64,000 bases of DNA from Weeksellaceae bacterium (GCA_022013695.1 JAKLPS010000020.1:124001-188000), one strand, 5' to 3'. Shown: positions 35,486 to 44,560, counted from the stretch's first letter. The notes: generated by a model from the letters alone, not told the origin. Made by a program: numbers and translations.

Positions 35486-36997
35486 ATGGATTTAGAATTT
35501 CAAGATTATAGCCCACTGCCGAAATATGCTTTCCAAAATCGCTATCGGGAATTCGAGGAGACCAAAGATCTTTCCAAGGAAGAAATGGGGAATTACCCGT
35601 TCGATAAGATGGAAGAAGAATGTGGCGTTTTTGGAGTGCATTCCACAGAAAATCAGGATACCTTTTCGCTCGCGCAGTTTGGCCTTTTCGCCCTGCAGCA
35701 CCGCGGGCAAGAAGCTTGCGGAATTGCCGTCGGGAACAATGGCAAAATCCTTTCCGTAAAAGATGAAGGTTTGGTTTTGGATGTTTTCAAATCCATTGAA
35801 GATCCTCATCAGTATATGGGAAGCACCGTCATTGGTCATACCCGATATACCACCGCGGGCGACAAAAAGAAGTACAACTTTCAACCTTTTTTTGCCAAGA
35901 ATGAGTACGACCAGATTATACTTTCTATTGCTCACAACGGAAATCTCACCAATGCCAAGCAGCTTAGAAAAGAATTAGAAGACGAAGGCGTGGTTTTCCG
36001 CGCCACATCTGACACCGAAGTGATTTTGAGGCTGATCCAGAAAAACCTAGATCTGGGGCTGCGTGGTGCGATAAAAGCGACGATGGAGAAAATAGAAGGC
36101 GCTTATTCGGTGGTAGGAATTACCAGAAATAAATTCTTTGCCTTCCGGGATTTCAATGGTATCAGGCCTTTGGTATTGGGGGCAATAGATGAAAATACCT
36201 TCGTTGTAGCATCAGAAAGTTGCGCCCTGGATGGTGTTGGAGCGCAGTTCGTGCGTGACATTTTGCCCGGAGAGATTGTTTATACCAATGACAACGAAGA
36301 TGGTTTGCAGTCTTATTTGGTGCGGGACGATTGTGTGAACAAGATTTGCGCATTCGAATATATCTATTTTGCAAGGCCAGATTCCACTTTGGAAGGCATC
36401 AGTGTGCACGAGGTGCGGGAAAAATCGGGGATGAAAATTTGGGAGCAAGCCCCTGTGGAAGCAGATATTGTGATTGGTGTTCCAGACTCTGGAGTTCCCG
36501 CTGCGATTGGTTTTTCCAAGGCTTCAGGCATTCCATTTAGGCCTGTTTTGATCAAGAATCGTTACATTGGTCGGTCTTTCATCATTCCGTCTCAGGAAAT
36601 GAGAGAACATTTTGTCAATCTGAAACTCAACCCCATCGTTTCCGAAATGAAGGATAAAAGGGTTGTCATTATCGATGATTCTATCGTGCGCGGAACCACT
36701 TCCAAGCGTCTTGTCAAAATTTTGAAGAACGCCGGCGTGAAGGAAATCCATTTCCGAAGTGTCTCGCCGCCCATTATTGCGCCTTGCTTCTTAGGCATCG
36801 ATACGCCGACGAAAGATGATCTCATCTCTGCCAATATGAATAAAGAAGAACTGAGAAAATATCTGGACGTGGACAGTTTAGAATTTTTAAGCGTCGAGAA
36901 TCTGATCAATATTTTGGGCTCCCCAGACCATTGTTTCGGCTGCTTTACTGAGAAATATCCTGTTGCCAATCCTGAAGCTGTCGCACTGTTTGACTAG
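35486..36997 (+). CDS. purF: Amidophosphoribosyltransferase
   Basis: A 503-residue enzyme for the first committed step of purine synthesis (PRPP plus glutamine to phosphoribosylamine). Residue C46, in EEECGVFG, is the glutamine-amidotransferase nucleophile that becomes the N-terminus after removal of a 45-residue propeptide, longer than in many relatives. LQHRGQEACGI and HNGNLTNAKQL belong to the glutaminase domain. The C-terminal PRPP-binding loop VVIIDDSIVRGTTSKR lies at about 391-406. Cysteines for an Fe-S cluster may be CFGCF near the end (PDHCFGCFTEKYP). It is co-transcribed with purC. No T-run hairpin is seen directly after it. Confidence 0.95.
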   Translation: MDLEFQDYSPLPKYAFQNRYREFEETKDLSKEEMGNYPFDKMEEECGVFGVHSTENQDTFSLAQFGLFALQHRGQEACGIAVGNNGKILSVKDEGLVLDVFKSIEDPHQYMGSTVIGHTRYTTAGDKKKYNFQPFFAKNEYDQIILSIAHNGNLTNAKQLRKELEDEGVVFRATSDTEVILRLIQKNLDLGLRGAIKATMEKIEGAYSVVGITRNKFFAFRDFNGIRPLVLGAIDENTFVVASESCALDGVGAQFVRDILPGEIVYTNDNEDGLQSYLVRDDCVNKICAFEYIYFARPDSTLEGISVHEVREKSGMKIWEQAPVEADIVIGVPDSGVPAAIGFSKASGIPFRPVLIKNRYIGRSFIIPSQEMREHFVNLKLNPIVSEMKDKRVVIIDDSIVRGTTSKRLVKILKNAGVKEIHFRSVSPPIIAPCFLGIDTPTKDDLISANMNKEELRKYLDVDSLEFLSVENLINILGSPDHCFGCFTEKYPVANPEAVALFD

Positions 36998-37190
36998 GAT
37001 TTTTCTTGATTTTTTAATAAGAAATTTGTCAAAAAAATAAAGTTTTTTTGCAAAATTTTAGCTGAGTTGATCTCTCCATCGATCGCCCTCTATTCTTGCG
37101 CCATTTTTAGCGGAGAAGTGGCAGCCAAGCTAAAGATAGGATGAAATCCTAATATTCCACTACGTTTTTCCTCCAATATGGAACCGACAA

Positions 37191-37217
37191 TAAAAAAACC
37201 CCAACCGAAGTTGGGGT
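37191..37217 (-). terminator. Minus-strand intrinsic terminator with UUCG loop
   Basis: ACCCCAAC (37198-37205) and GTTGGGGT (37210-37217) form an 8-bp stem. Read on the minus strand the loop is TTCG and the stem is followed by seven T (37192-37198 on plus are A), a textbook terminator. No minus-strand gene lies upstream of it in the ~160 bp before ndk, so what it terminates is unclear (see findings). On the plus strand there is no T-run. Confidence 0.7.
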
Positions 37218-37341
37218 AAAAACTAATAACCATGAAAACTCAAATTAAACATGAGAATCGAACATTAAGTAGCAAATGATATGCCAAAAAATATCTCTTC
37301 CCAGACGAATTTCCAAGAGCAAATGTACCAAAAAAATATCG

Positions 37342-37349
37342 TAAATTTG
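37342..37349 (+). promoter_or_regulatory. -7 promoter box of ndk
   Basis: TAAATTTG fits TAnnTTTG and lies 27 bp before the ndk ATG (37377), inside the over-long open frame; this supports the internal start. Confidence 0.6.
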
Positions 37350-37376
37350 CACTTCTTAAAAATAAAATTAAAAGTA

Positions 37377-37796
37377 ATGTCGGGAAAAATCACATTTACT
37401 ATGATCAAGCCAGATGCTGTTGAGGACGGACACATTGGTGCGATTCTTGGAAAAATCAGTGAAGCTGGTTTTAAAATCAAAGCTTTGAAATTGACGCAAC
37501 TGACCGTTGCTGATGCCAAAAAATTCTATGAGATCCATTCAGAAAGGCCTTTCTATGGTGAATTGGTAGAGTTTATGTCCTCCGGACCTTTGGTGGCAGC
37601 GGTTTTGGAAAAAGACAATGCCGTGGAAGATTTCAGAACCACCATCGGGGCCACTAATCCTGAACAAGCCGCAGAAGGCACCATCAGAAAACTATTTGCA
37701 AGAAGCATCGGAGAAAATGCTGTTCACGGTTCTGACTCAGATGAGAATGCGCTTATCGAGGCTCAGTTTCATTTTTCCGGAAGAGAGATTTTCTAA
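37377..37796 (+). CDS. ndk: Nucleoside diphosphate kinase
   Basis: A 139-residue enzyme that exchanges the gamma-phosphate between NTPs and NDPs through a phospho-histidine. The active-site segment NAVHGSDS contains H117, the phosphorylated residue. [16 protein letters not shown] and the ATP-contact region [15 protein letters not shown] are intact. I start at ATG 37377 ([15 protein letters not shown]), the family's normal start; the frame's 32 extra upstream codons cover the promoter. It is monocistronic with a strong terminator (37819-37852). Confidence 0.96.
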   Translation: MSGKITFTMIKPDAVEDGHIGAILGKISEAGFKIKALKLTQLTVADAKKFYEIHSERPFYGELVEFMSSGPLVAAVLEKDNAVEDFRTTIGATNPEQAAEGTIRKLFARSIGENAVHGSDSDENALIEAQFHFSGREIF

Positions 37797-37818
37797 TTTC
37801 TTCTGAAAATAAAATATA

Positions 37819-37852
37819 AAATAGGCTGTTAGTTTTGACAGCCTATTTTTTT
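37819..37852 (+). terminator. Terminator after ndk
   Basis: AATAGGCTGT (37820-37829) pairs with ACAGCCTATT (37838-37847), and T residues continue to 37852. It lies 23 bp after the ndk stop. Confidence 0.87.
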
Positions 37853-37864
37853 TGGTATTTGTAA

Positions 37865-38003
37865 ATAGCCCCGATTGACTCTCTTTCTTTTATTTATTTT
37901 AATGAATCGTCGAATCTCATTCTTCGATTTGAAGCGGCATCCTTTTTTTGCGAAGGGAAAAGCATTGGCAAAAAAGATATAGCGGATAGCGGGATTAAGC
38001 TCC
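37865..38003 (+). repeat. Dispersed intergenic repeat, copy 2 (GCGGATAGC family)
   Basis: Lying between the convergent ndk and rpe genes, it runs from TAGCCCCGATTG to GCGGATAGCGGGATTAAGCTCC. The core GCGGATAGCGGGA (37982-37994) recurs on the minus strand at 19587-19599. An internal stem, TTTTTTGC (37944-37951) with GCAAAAAA (37978-37985), is shared in style with the copy at 47880. From recall the usual form joins CCCCGATTGA directly to AGCGGCATCC; here about 50 AT-rich bp separate them, as if inserted, with CGATT on both sides. Confidence 0.6.
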
Positions 38004-38011
38004 TAAATATT

Positions 38012-38662
38012 TTAGAATTTCAAAAGTTCAATTGTTCTTTCCGGATCTCCTGAAGAGAAAACTGCGTTTCCTGCAACCAAAACATCCGCGCCAGCTTCGA
38101 AAAGTTTGGAGGCATTGTCAAGGTTAACGCCACCATCAATTTGGATCAGAGCAGTTGAGTTATTACTCAAAATCAAATCTTTGGTTTCGCTGATTTTTTT
38201 ATAGGTATTCTCAATGAATTTCTGTCCGCCAAATCCAGGATTGACGCTCATTAATAACACCAAATCAACATCTGCAATAATATCTTCCAACATCAAAACC
38301 GGAGTCGCAGGATTGAGAACTACACCAGCTTTTGCGCCTTTGCTTTGAATCAAGTTAATGGTTCTGTGAAGATGAACGCAGGCTTCGTAATGTACAGAAA
38401 CCAAATCAGCTCCCAATTCGATGAATTCTTCGACATATTTTTCAGGTTCTACAATCATCAAATGGACATCGACAAATTTCTTCGCGTGTTGCTGAACGGT
38501 TTTCATCACGGGGAATCCAAACGAGATATTTGGAACAAATCTTCCGTCCATCACATCTACGTGGAACCAGTCTGCCTGGGAATTGTTTAGCATCTCGATA
38601 TCTCTCTGTAGATTTCCGAAATCTGCGGAAAGAAGGGAAGGTGCAATAAGTTTTGTTTTCAT
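38012..38662 (-). CDS. rpe: Ribulose-phosphate 3-epimerase
   Basis: A 216-residue TIM-barrel enzyme interconverting ribulose-5-P and xylulose-5-P in the pentose phosphate pathway. The start IAPSLLSADFGNL, HVDVMDGRFVPNISFG (metal His/Asp), DVHLMIVEPEKYV, LMSVNPGFGGQKFI and the phosphate-binding end DGGVNLDNASKLFEAGADVLVAG are all intact. Length is normal. It is a single gene with about 80 bp to the M42 gene upstream. Confidence 0.96.
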   Translation of the reverse strand: MKTKLIAPSLLSADFGNLQRDIEMLNNSQADWFHVDVMDGRFVPNISFGFPVMKTVQQHAKKFVDVHLMIVEPEKYVEEFIELGADLVSVHYEACVHLHRTINLIQSKGAKAGVVLNPATPVLMLEDIIADVDLVLLMSVNPGFGGQKFIENTYKKISETKDLILSNNSTALIQIDGGVNLDNASKLFEAGADVLVAGNAVFSSGDPERTIELLKF

Positions 38663-38742
38663 TTAAATTAGATTTATTATCCAATTGAAAAGCAGCTATT
38701 GGATATGGTTTGTTTCCTTGTAGCTTCTTTTTTTTGACTCAT

Positions 38743-39819
38743 TTAATGATATTTGAGCTTCATTGTTGGCTCTATTTTCAGAAGACTTTCGTAGATCAGT
38801 TTGATGACATTGCTGACGTCTTCTTTGGAAACCATTTCCACAGTTGTATGCATATATCGCAAAGGCAAAGAGATCAGCGCGCTTGGAACGCCGCCGTTGG
38901 AATGTGCGAAAGCATCTGTGTCTGTTCCTGTTGCACGGCTGGCCGCTGCTCTTTGGAAAGGGATTTCTTTTTCTTTTGCGGTTTCAGTAATCAGTTCACG
39001 GATGGTGTGATGAACGCTTGGTGCAAAAAATATGACTGGTCCTTCACCACATTTTTGATCGCCTTCTTTTTTCTTTTCGATCATTGGCGTTGTAGTGTCG
39101 TGTGTCACATCTGTCACGATGGCAATGTTTGGTTTTATAGTATCAGCTATCATATCGGCGCCATACAGCCCGACTTCCTCCTGCACAGAGTTGGTGACGT
39201 ACAGCCCAAAAGGAAGGTTTTTTTTGTTTTGTTTGAGCAGTCGAGCCACTTCAGCAATCATAAATCCTCCGATTCTGTTGTCTAGAGCTCGGCACACGAA
39301 ATAGCGGTCATTCAGCTCGAAAAACTCGTCGGGATATGTGATCATACAACCTACGAAAATGCCCATTTCTTCGACTTCCTTTTTGGATGTTGCGCCACAG
39401 TCGATGAAGATATTGTCGATTTTTGGGGTGGGTTCGTTTTGATTCGCACTTCTTGTATGGATTGCTGGCCATCCGAAGACACCCTTCAGCACTCCCTTTT
39501 CTCCGTGGATATGGACAACTTTGGAAGGGGCGATGGTTTGGTCTGAGCCTCCGTTTCTGATGACATAGATTAACCCATCATCCGTAATGTAGTTGACGTA
39601 CCAAGAGATTTCATCTGCGTGGGCTTCGATAACCACCTTAAACTCGGCTTCTGGATTTATAATGCCGTAAGCGGTTCCGTAATGATCCACCTCGATTTTA
39701 TCTACAAAAGGTTGGATGTAGTCCATCCAGACCTGCTGTCCTTTGTGCTCGTACCCCGTTGGCGAGGCGGTATTCAAATATTCTTCTAAGAATTTAATTG
39801 ATTTCTTTTCGAATTTCAT
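38743..39819 (-). CDS. M42 family aminopeptidase
   Basis: A 358-residue co-catalytic metallopeptidase (glutamyl aminopeptidase/PepA-FrvX type, cytosolic TET-like assemblies). Metal ligands appear as EAHADEISW (His/Asp, about residues 64-72), RALDNRIGG (bridging Asp), NSVQEEVGLYGAD (catalytic and metal Glu) and ATDVTHDTTTP-like VTDVTHD (Asp). The C-terminal RYMHTTVEMVS supplies the last His. All ligands are present, so it should be active. It is divergent from the DUF4294 gene, a neighbourhood I recall as common in flavobacteria. Confidence 0.92.
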   Translation of the reverse strand: MKFEKKSIKFLEEYLNTASPTGYEHKGQQVWMDYIQPFVDKIEVDHYGTAYGIINPEAEFKVVIEAHADEISWYVNYITDDGLIYVIRNGGSDQTIAPSKVVHIHGEKGVLKGVFGWPAIHTRSANQNEPTPKIDNIFIDCGATSKKEVEEMGIFVGCMITYPDEFFELNDRYFVCRALDNRIGGFMIAEVARLLKQNKKNLPFGLYVTNSVQEEVGLYGADMIADTIKPNIAIVTDVTHDTTTPMIEKKKEGDQKCGEGPVIFFAPSVHHTIRELITETAKEKEIPFQRAAASRATGTDTDAFAHSNGGVPSALISLPLRYMHTTVEMVSKEDVSNVIKLIYESLLKIEPTMKLKYH

Positions 39820-39875
39820 CTTTGATAGGAATGATTTTTGATGGTAATGTTTGCTAATTTGATGATGTAAAAGTA

Positions 39876-40580
39876 ATGATTTTTCATAAACTGGTCCCGA
39901 TCCTTTTCATTTTTACAGGTATATTTTGCTACGCTCAACAAGATACTTTGCAGATAAAATCCTTTGACGACATTCCCAAAAGTAAGTTAAAACAAGACGA
40001 ATTCGGAAATGACTATTTCTATGATGAGGTTCAAAAAGCAAAGATTTATAAAATCAACGGGGAACAAGTGATTGTTTTGGACGAGCTTACCTTGAGGGCA
40101 AATCCGCACTTTAACAATCAACTAGACAAAAATTTTTATTTTTTTCTTAATAAAAAATTGAATCGCGTTTATCCTCTATTCTTAGACGCGTTGGAGCAAT
40201 ATCGCAATATCAAAATCGAAAGTGCCAATCTAAAAGGCGCTGACAGAAGCAGATTTATCAAGCAAAAGCAAACGGAACTTGCCGCGAGCTACGAAAAGCA
40301 ACTTCGGGAACTTACGACAACGGAAGGTCAGGTTTTCGCGAAGCTGATGAGCAGAGCAACTGGCAAAACTGTTTACGAAATCATCAAAGAACTTAGAGGC
40401 GGATGGAGTGCGTTTTGGTGGAATGTGAAGGGGAATGTTGCAGATGTAAGCTTGAAAACACCGTACGATCCACATCGATTTCGAGATGATCTGTTTATCG
40501 AATCGCTGCTGCAGTCCAACTGGAATCTTGGATATTTGCAACCCTATCCCGGCTCTAGTGATTATAAGATAAAAAAATAG
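39876..40580 (+). CDS. DUF4294 domain protein, exported
   Basis: A 234-residue protein with a signal peptide (LVPILFIFTGIFCYA, cleavage about residue 20). The remainder, rich in lysine and aromatic residues, matches the Bacteroidota-specific DUF4294 pattern: DELTLRANPHFNNQLDKNFYFFLNKKLNRVYPLFLDAL, then LIKELRGGWSAFWWN-like EIIKELRGGWSAFWWN near residue 175. The domain has no known activity. It is likely periplasmic, divergent from the M42 peptidase gene. Confidence 0.82.
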   Translation: MIFHKLVPILFIFTGIFCYAQQDTLQIKSFDDIPKSKLKQDEFGNDYFYDEVQKAKIYKINGEQVIVLDELTLRANPHFNNQLDKNFYFFLNKKLNRVYPLFLDALEQYRNIKIESANLKGADRSRFIKQKQTELAASYEKQLRELTTTEGQVFAKLMSRATGKTVYEIIKELRGGWSAFWWNVKGNVADVSLKTPYDPHRFRDDLFIESLLQSNWNLGYLQPYPGSSDYKIKK

Positions 40581-40643
40581 TTTCGTCACAAAAAAATTGC
40601 ATTATCAAAAATTGCATTTTTTGTTTTTTTTTAAGTTTATGCT

Positions 40644-41273
40644 TTACAATTCCGTAATGAGATAGTTTGGGTATTTACTTTTGTCAAAGGTAAAAAGCGA
40701 TGAAGAAAGCGGCTGATTCTCTTTGTAATTATTGATTTTGATGACCGCCAGATCATCATTTTTAGAAAGTTGTTCTATTTTAATGATCTTTTTCTGAGGC
40801 CGATTGACGTACAATGTGACGCTTTTCAAACCATTAGCTGGTACAGGCGTCATTTTGATAACATCTGTGCTAATTCCGCTAATCGTCTTTTTTCCAGAAT
40901 AGGTGACATTATAATCTTTTTTATAAGAATCGAGATAGCTTAAGGGTGAAAATGCCCTTTGATTTTCGCTGGGTTTTGCAATCGTGATTTCCTTCTCTTC
41001 ATCACTGATGTTGTAAATTTTGCTGCCATCAAAGAGTTGCTCCGTTCCCATGATTTTCAGTCGGTATTTGGTATTGTCCGAGTAGAATATGCCGGTTTGA
41101 GTAGTTGTGCCAGAAGTATAGGAAAATTTGAAATAAGAGTTTTTTTTGCTTTTATAATTTTTGGTTATGTCATCAAGTATGGTTTTTGATTTCGAATCAA
41201 TAGTTTGACCTAAAGCTAGAATAATATTTAATAAAGCCAATACGGAAAAGGATTTTTTGAAATAATGTTTCAT
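40644..41273 (-). CDS. lolA: LolA-type outer-membrane lipoprotein carrier
   Basis: A 209-residue exported protein (signal peptide to about residue 22, ALGQ). It shows the LolA-like half-barrel pattern: ILDDITKNYKSKKNSYFKFSYTSGT, TQTGIFYSDNTKYRLKIMGTEQLFDGSKIYNISDEEKEI, and ISTDVIKMTPVPANGLKSVTLYVNRPQKKIIKIE. LolA ferries lipoproteins across the periplasm. Bacteroidota carry several LolA-like paralogues, so this one may have a narrower role. It is a single minus-strand gene. Confidence 0.85.
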   Translation of the reverse strand: MKHYFKKSFSVLALLNIILALGQTIDSKSKTILDDITKNYKSKKNSYFKFSYTSGTTTQTGIFYSDNTKYRLKIMGTEQLFDGSKIYNISDEEKEITIAKPSENQRAFSPLSYLDSYKKDYNVTYSGKKTISGISTDVIKMTPVPANGLKSVTLYVNRPQKKIIKIEQLSKNDDLAVIKINNYKENQPLSSSLFTFDKSKYPNYLITEL

Positions 41274-41365
41274 TTATTTTTTTGTAATATTTGTTTTGCG
41301 AAGTTAAGTTTTCAATATTGATGCCAATAATAGATGGGTGATAAAAGTTTGTTAAAAGTTTGAGA

Positions 41366-41398
41366 TAAAAAATCCTTCTCAGACCAACTGAGAAGGAT
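41366..41398 (-). terminator. Terminator of the M36 metallopeptidase gene
   Basis: An 11-bp perfect stem, ATCCTTCTCAG (41372-41382) with CTGAGAAGGAT (41388-41398), and a 5-nt loop are followed on the minus strand by a T-run. It lies 23 bp after the M36 stop. Confidence 0.88.
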
Positions 41399-41421
41399 GT
41401 ATAAAATGTTTAATAAACTGA

Positions 41422-44010
41422 TTATTCCACGATTAATTTCTCCGCATTAGATTTACCATCTTCTGTGATTACTACGAGGTAGGTTCCTTTTACCAGGCCT
41501 TTGGTAGAGATAGAATCAGAGCTATTTTTCTTCCTTTCTAGGGTTTTTAGAAGTTTCCCGTTCATATCAAGAATGTCCACTTTTATAATCACATTTCCAA
41601 CTGTAGGAGCAGCTTGGATGAAGAATTCTCCCTTTGCAGGATTTGGATAGATTCCGAAAGCTTTATTTTTGAGTATATCTTCCGTCGCAAGTACGCAGGC
41701 AGAAGGAATGTCAAATTTTTCAACCTGATCGGTAATACTAGAAGAGCTGCCTGCAGATGCCGTATATCCAAGTCCTCTTCTCGCAAAAACTTTCCAGATG
41801 AGGCAATTGTCTACGCCCCCTGATAATTGATCAGCTTGCAAGATGGCATCTCTACCTGAGACAAAATCAGGATTACAAGGTTGAAGTTTTAATCCATCCA
41901 TCACAAGTTGCAAGGTTTTTGTACTTCCCGAGGTTGGATTGGCGGTGATGTCATAACTGTAGCCATACTTTTCGGCCATCGCCCAATGAAGATCCCAGAG
42001 CATCGTTGTCCAAATTTCTCCTATTGCGTGGACTTCTCCCCCTACCGAATTTGTATCGGCGTAGGTATGAGGATTTACATTCATATCTGTAGTGTATCTG
42101 TAGGTTCTGATGCCCGCCGCTGTTGTAGCGCTATTGACGGAATATGTTCCAATTCCTCTGCCAGTCGTAGCAGTATAACTTGGGGTATTGGTAAGCATAA
42201 GAGCAAAAAAATCGGACCAGCCTTCACCCATTTGTTCCAAACTGTTTAGGCAGTTATATCCTTGAGCTGTAAGTCTGTTCGAGATACCGTGGCCATATTC
42301 GTGAATCATTACGCCATTATCAAAACTTGAGTTTTTATATCCTACGGCCAGATCTTTCAAGTTCACATTCACAGTTTTACCGCCGTTGATCTCCGTTGTG
42401 ATGAAATTTCCTTCATCCTTTGGAATCATCACCGTAGGAATGTTAACATTGCTAACCCCATAAATATAAATGTCCGATACTGAGTTTGAGGTGGTTCTAT
42501 GGACTATCAGTCCGATAGCACCTGCATCCTGTACTGTTTTTGCTTTAATATTATAGGCACACCCTGCGGTGGTCACCATTGCAATCTTACCGGAAAGGCT
42601 ACCTGCTGCCAAGGCTGTACAGCCTGTTATATCAGAAGGGAAGGCAATATCTGCTGTGATTCCTGCTTCCATCAGCGGTCTACCATAGTTGGCAACACCC
42701 GTGTTAACGCCAGGTCTGGTGGCATATACAGGATCTGTATAAAATACTCTCTTCTTCAAAGGAACATTATAATTCCAAAGGTACATTTGCATTCTAGGCG
42801 CCTGAACTGTATAATTGCCAGATCCACTTAATATTTCATATCCCGAGGCAAAGTTAGCATTGTTGTAGCCACTGCCATCAAATCCTTCCGCTCTTACAGC
42901 ATCGTTTCCTCCTCCGCCTCGTCCAAAATTATTGGTTTGAAAATTTCTTGTTGCCTCCGTAAATCCGAATTTGTAAAATATGTCGTGCACCATATTATTG
43001 GCATAGAACAGATTGGTAATAGCAGAACTTCTATTGTCATAAGCACTTTGAGTTGCACTCTCGGAAAAAGGAAAATCAAAAGTCAGACTGCCAGTTGTTG
43101 AACTCTGCGGAGAAAAACCATTGAGACTATTGGTTGATGTATTATCGACGTAAGCCAGCACGTTATTTCCTCTTGTGTTGGTAAAGGTGGTTGTTCCATC
43201 AGATTGCCAGCCTTCTGGCGATGCCGTTGTATCCCAAGGATTTGTAAGTAACGATCTTGGCCCAAACGTTGGCGCTTCCGTCGGAAACGGAAATACATTG
43301 TAACTTGCGTCTGTTGCGGCTTTTCCTTGCTTTTTGACGGCTGTTTTAGATATTAAATAAGCAACGGATTGATTAGCCGTCTCTTCTACATCATCGCCAT
43401 AGCGATTTTTATCAAAAGCACATTCATCAATCATATTGTTTTTTTCCAGAATCTCGCCGTCTGTGAGACTTACCATAATACTATAAAACTTATTCTCCTT
43501 GCTTTGATTGATGAAAAATAGTTGAGCAGGAACCAGTCCATTTTCTTTTTGATAATAGAAACGAAGGCTTGCTACTTTTTCATCTGGCAGATTTACAAGA
43601 TTCCCATCTTTCTCGTCCAGCAACTGAAAACCCGTTGTATTGATATCTAAAGCACGCAACGCAGCAGAAAAAGCCTCGGACTTGTCTATTTTATCAGTAG
43701 CAACATTGCCACCTACTTTAGAAAAATTGTTATTGAAAGAGACCATTTTTCCATCCCGGATTACCGCTTTTGCCAGCGATTTGTAGATGGGCACATTCCC
43801 ATAATATTGCTGAACGTTAACAATATTGGATTTTAGACTGGCGGAATGATCCTCGTTTAAGATTTTAAATTCAGCATCCGCATTATTACGAAAGCTGACA
43901 TCGGTCTGGATAAAATTCTTCACGACGGCCTCGGTAGATTGCGCATTAAGATTCGCAAACAGAAAGAAGACGCCCATCCCGGCACACTTCGATAGTTGAT
44001 TTATTTTCAT
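41422..44010 (-). CDS. Secreted M36 (fungalysin) metallopeptidase with T9SS domain
   Basis: An 862-residue secreted protease. It has a signal peptide (to LNAQ, about residue 24) and a fungalysin/thermolysin-type propeptide (about 25-200, with an NVQQYYGNVPIYKSLAKAV segment). The M36 catalytic domain carries the zinc motif HEYGH (from residue 570) and a downstream GEGWSDFFALML. An inserted PA (protease-associated) domain lies at about 435-545 (DITGCTALAAGSLSGKIAMV). The C-terminal ~75 residues (FGIYPNPAKGEFFIQ..., NAEKLIVE) are a T9SS type A sorting signal. It probably digests extracellular protein. Confidence 0.93.
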   Translation of the reverse strand: MKINQLSKCAGMGVFFLFANLNAQSTEAVVKNFIQTDVSFRNNADAEFKILNEDHSASLKSNIVNVQQYYGNVPIYKSLAKAVIRDGKMVSFNNNFSKVGGNVATDKIDKSEAFSAALRALDINTTGFQLLDEKDGNLVNLPDEKVASLRFYYQKENGLVPAQLFFINQSKENKFYSIMVSLTDGEILEKNNMIDECAFDKNRYGDDVEETANQSVAYLISKTAVKKQGKAATDASYNVFPFPTEAPTFGPRSLLTNPWDTTASPEGWQSDGTTTFTNTRGNNVLAYVDNTSTNSLNGFSPQSSTTGSLTFDFPFSESATQSAYDNRSSAITNLFYANNMVHDIFYKFGFTEATRNFQTNNFGRGGGGNDAVRAEGFDGSGYNNANFASGYEILSGSGNYTVQAPRMQMYLWNYNVPLKKRVFYTDPVYATRPGVNTGVANYGRPLMEAGITADIAFPSDITGCTALAAGSLSGKIAMVTTAGCAYNIKAKTVQDAGAIGLIVHRTTSNSVSDIYIYGVSNVNIPTVMIPKDEGNFITTEINGGKTVNVNLKDLAVGYKNSSFDNGVMIHEYGHGISNRLTAQGYNCLNSLEQMGEGWSDFFALMLTNTPSYTATTGRGIGTYSVNSATTAAGIRTYRYTTDMNVNPHTYADTNSVGGEVHAIGEIWTTMLWDLHWAMAEKYGYSYDITANPTSGSTKTLQLVMDGLKLQPCNPDFVSGRDAILQADQLSGGVDNCLIWKVFARRGLGYTASAGSSSSITDQVEKFDIPSACVLATEDILKNKAFGIYPNPAKGEFFIQAAPTVGNVIIKVDILDMNGKLLKTLERKKNSSDSISTKGLVKGTYLVVITEDGKSNAEKLIVE

Positions 44011-44147
44011 ATTAGAATGTCATTTATTATTAAAAAATAGATTAACAAAATTATTTAAAATTTTCTTTTTTTTTGAAAAAATGAAAAAAAAATTCAGTGA
44101 TTTAAAGTATTATTAAAATAGCTGCTGTTTAATTATAAATATTATAA

Positions 44148-44438
44148 TCAAAAGAGTTTATTTCCAACGTACACCATATTTGGATTTTCTAATAAGGGTA
44201 AAATCGTCTCTCGAAACGTTATCATGTGGTCAGAAACCTGATGGCTGTGCAGATCATCGCTGGATTCCCAACTTTCGTGGATGAAGAAAACGCCTTTGTT
44301 TCTGCGATCTTCGAAGAGGTCGTATTGCAGGCACCCTTCTTCCTTACGGGTTTCTATCACGAGCTTCTTTAGTAACTCGATCGCGTCCATCATCTCGTTT
44401 TCCTTGATATGAAAGACCGCACTTAAGTAAATTTGCAT
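44148..44438 (-). CDS. Antibiotic biosynthesis monooxygenase-domain protein (YgiN-like)
   Basis: A 96-residue single ABM domain: IYLSAVFHIKENEMMDAIELLKKLVIETRKEEGCLQYDLFEDRR, then FFIHESWESSDDLHSHQVSDHM. The 'EEGCLQYDLFED' and 'ESWES...HQ.S.H' patterns are those of putative quinol monooxygenases. Such proteins act as small dimeric oxygenases or detoxifiers; the actual substrate is unknown. It is a single minus-strand gene, divergent from the E2 gene. Confidence 0.83.
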   Translation of the reverse strand: MQIYLSAVFHIKENEMMDAIELLKKLVIETRKEEGCLQYDLFEDRRNKGVFFIHESWESSDDLHSHQVSDHMITFRETILPLLENPNMVYVGNKLF

Positions 44439-44531
44439 TGTTTAAATTTAAAATATTTGATAATCAAATGTATAAAAAAAATCAATTCAGATTTTTGTGA
44501 AGATAGAATTATATAATTAATAAAAAAAATG

Positions 44532-44539
44532 TACTTTTG
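44532..44539 (+). promoter_or_regulatory. -7 promoter box of the E2 gene
   Basis: TACTTTTG fits TAnnTTTG. It overlaps the TTG (44537) that opens the longest frame and lies 21 bp before ATG 44561, fixing the start at the ATG. Confidence 0.6.
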
Positions 44540-44560
44540 GAAAAATTCAAAACCAATACA

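Noticed and set aside
40587-40635. Terminator after the DUF4294 gene (repeated AAAAATTGCATT)
   Set aside because: The two copies are direct, not inverted, repeats; only a 4-bp TGCA stem is possible.
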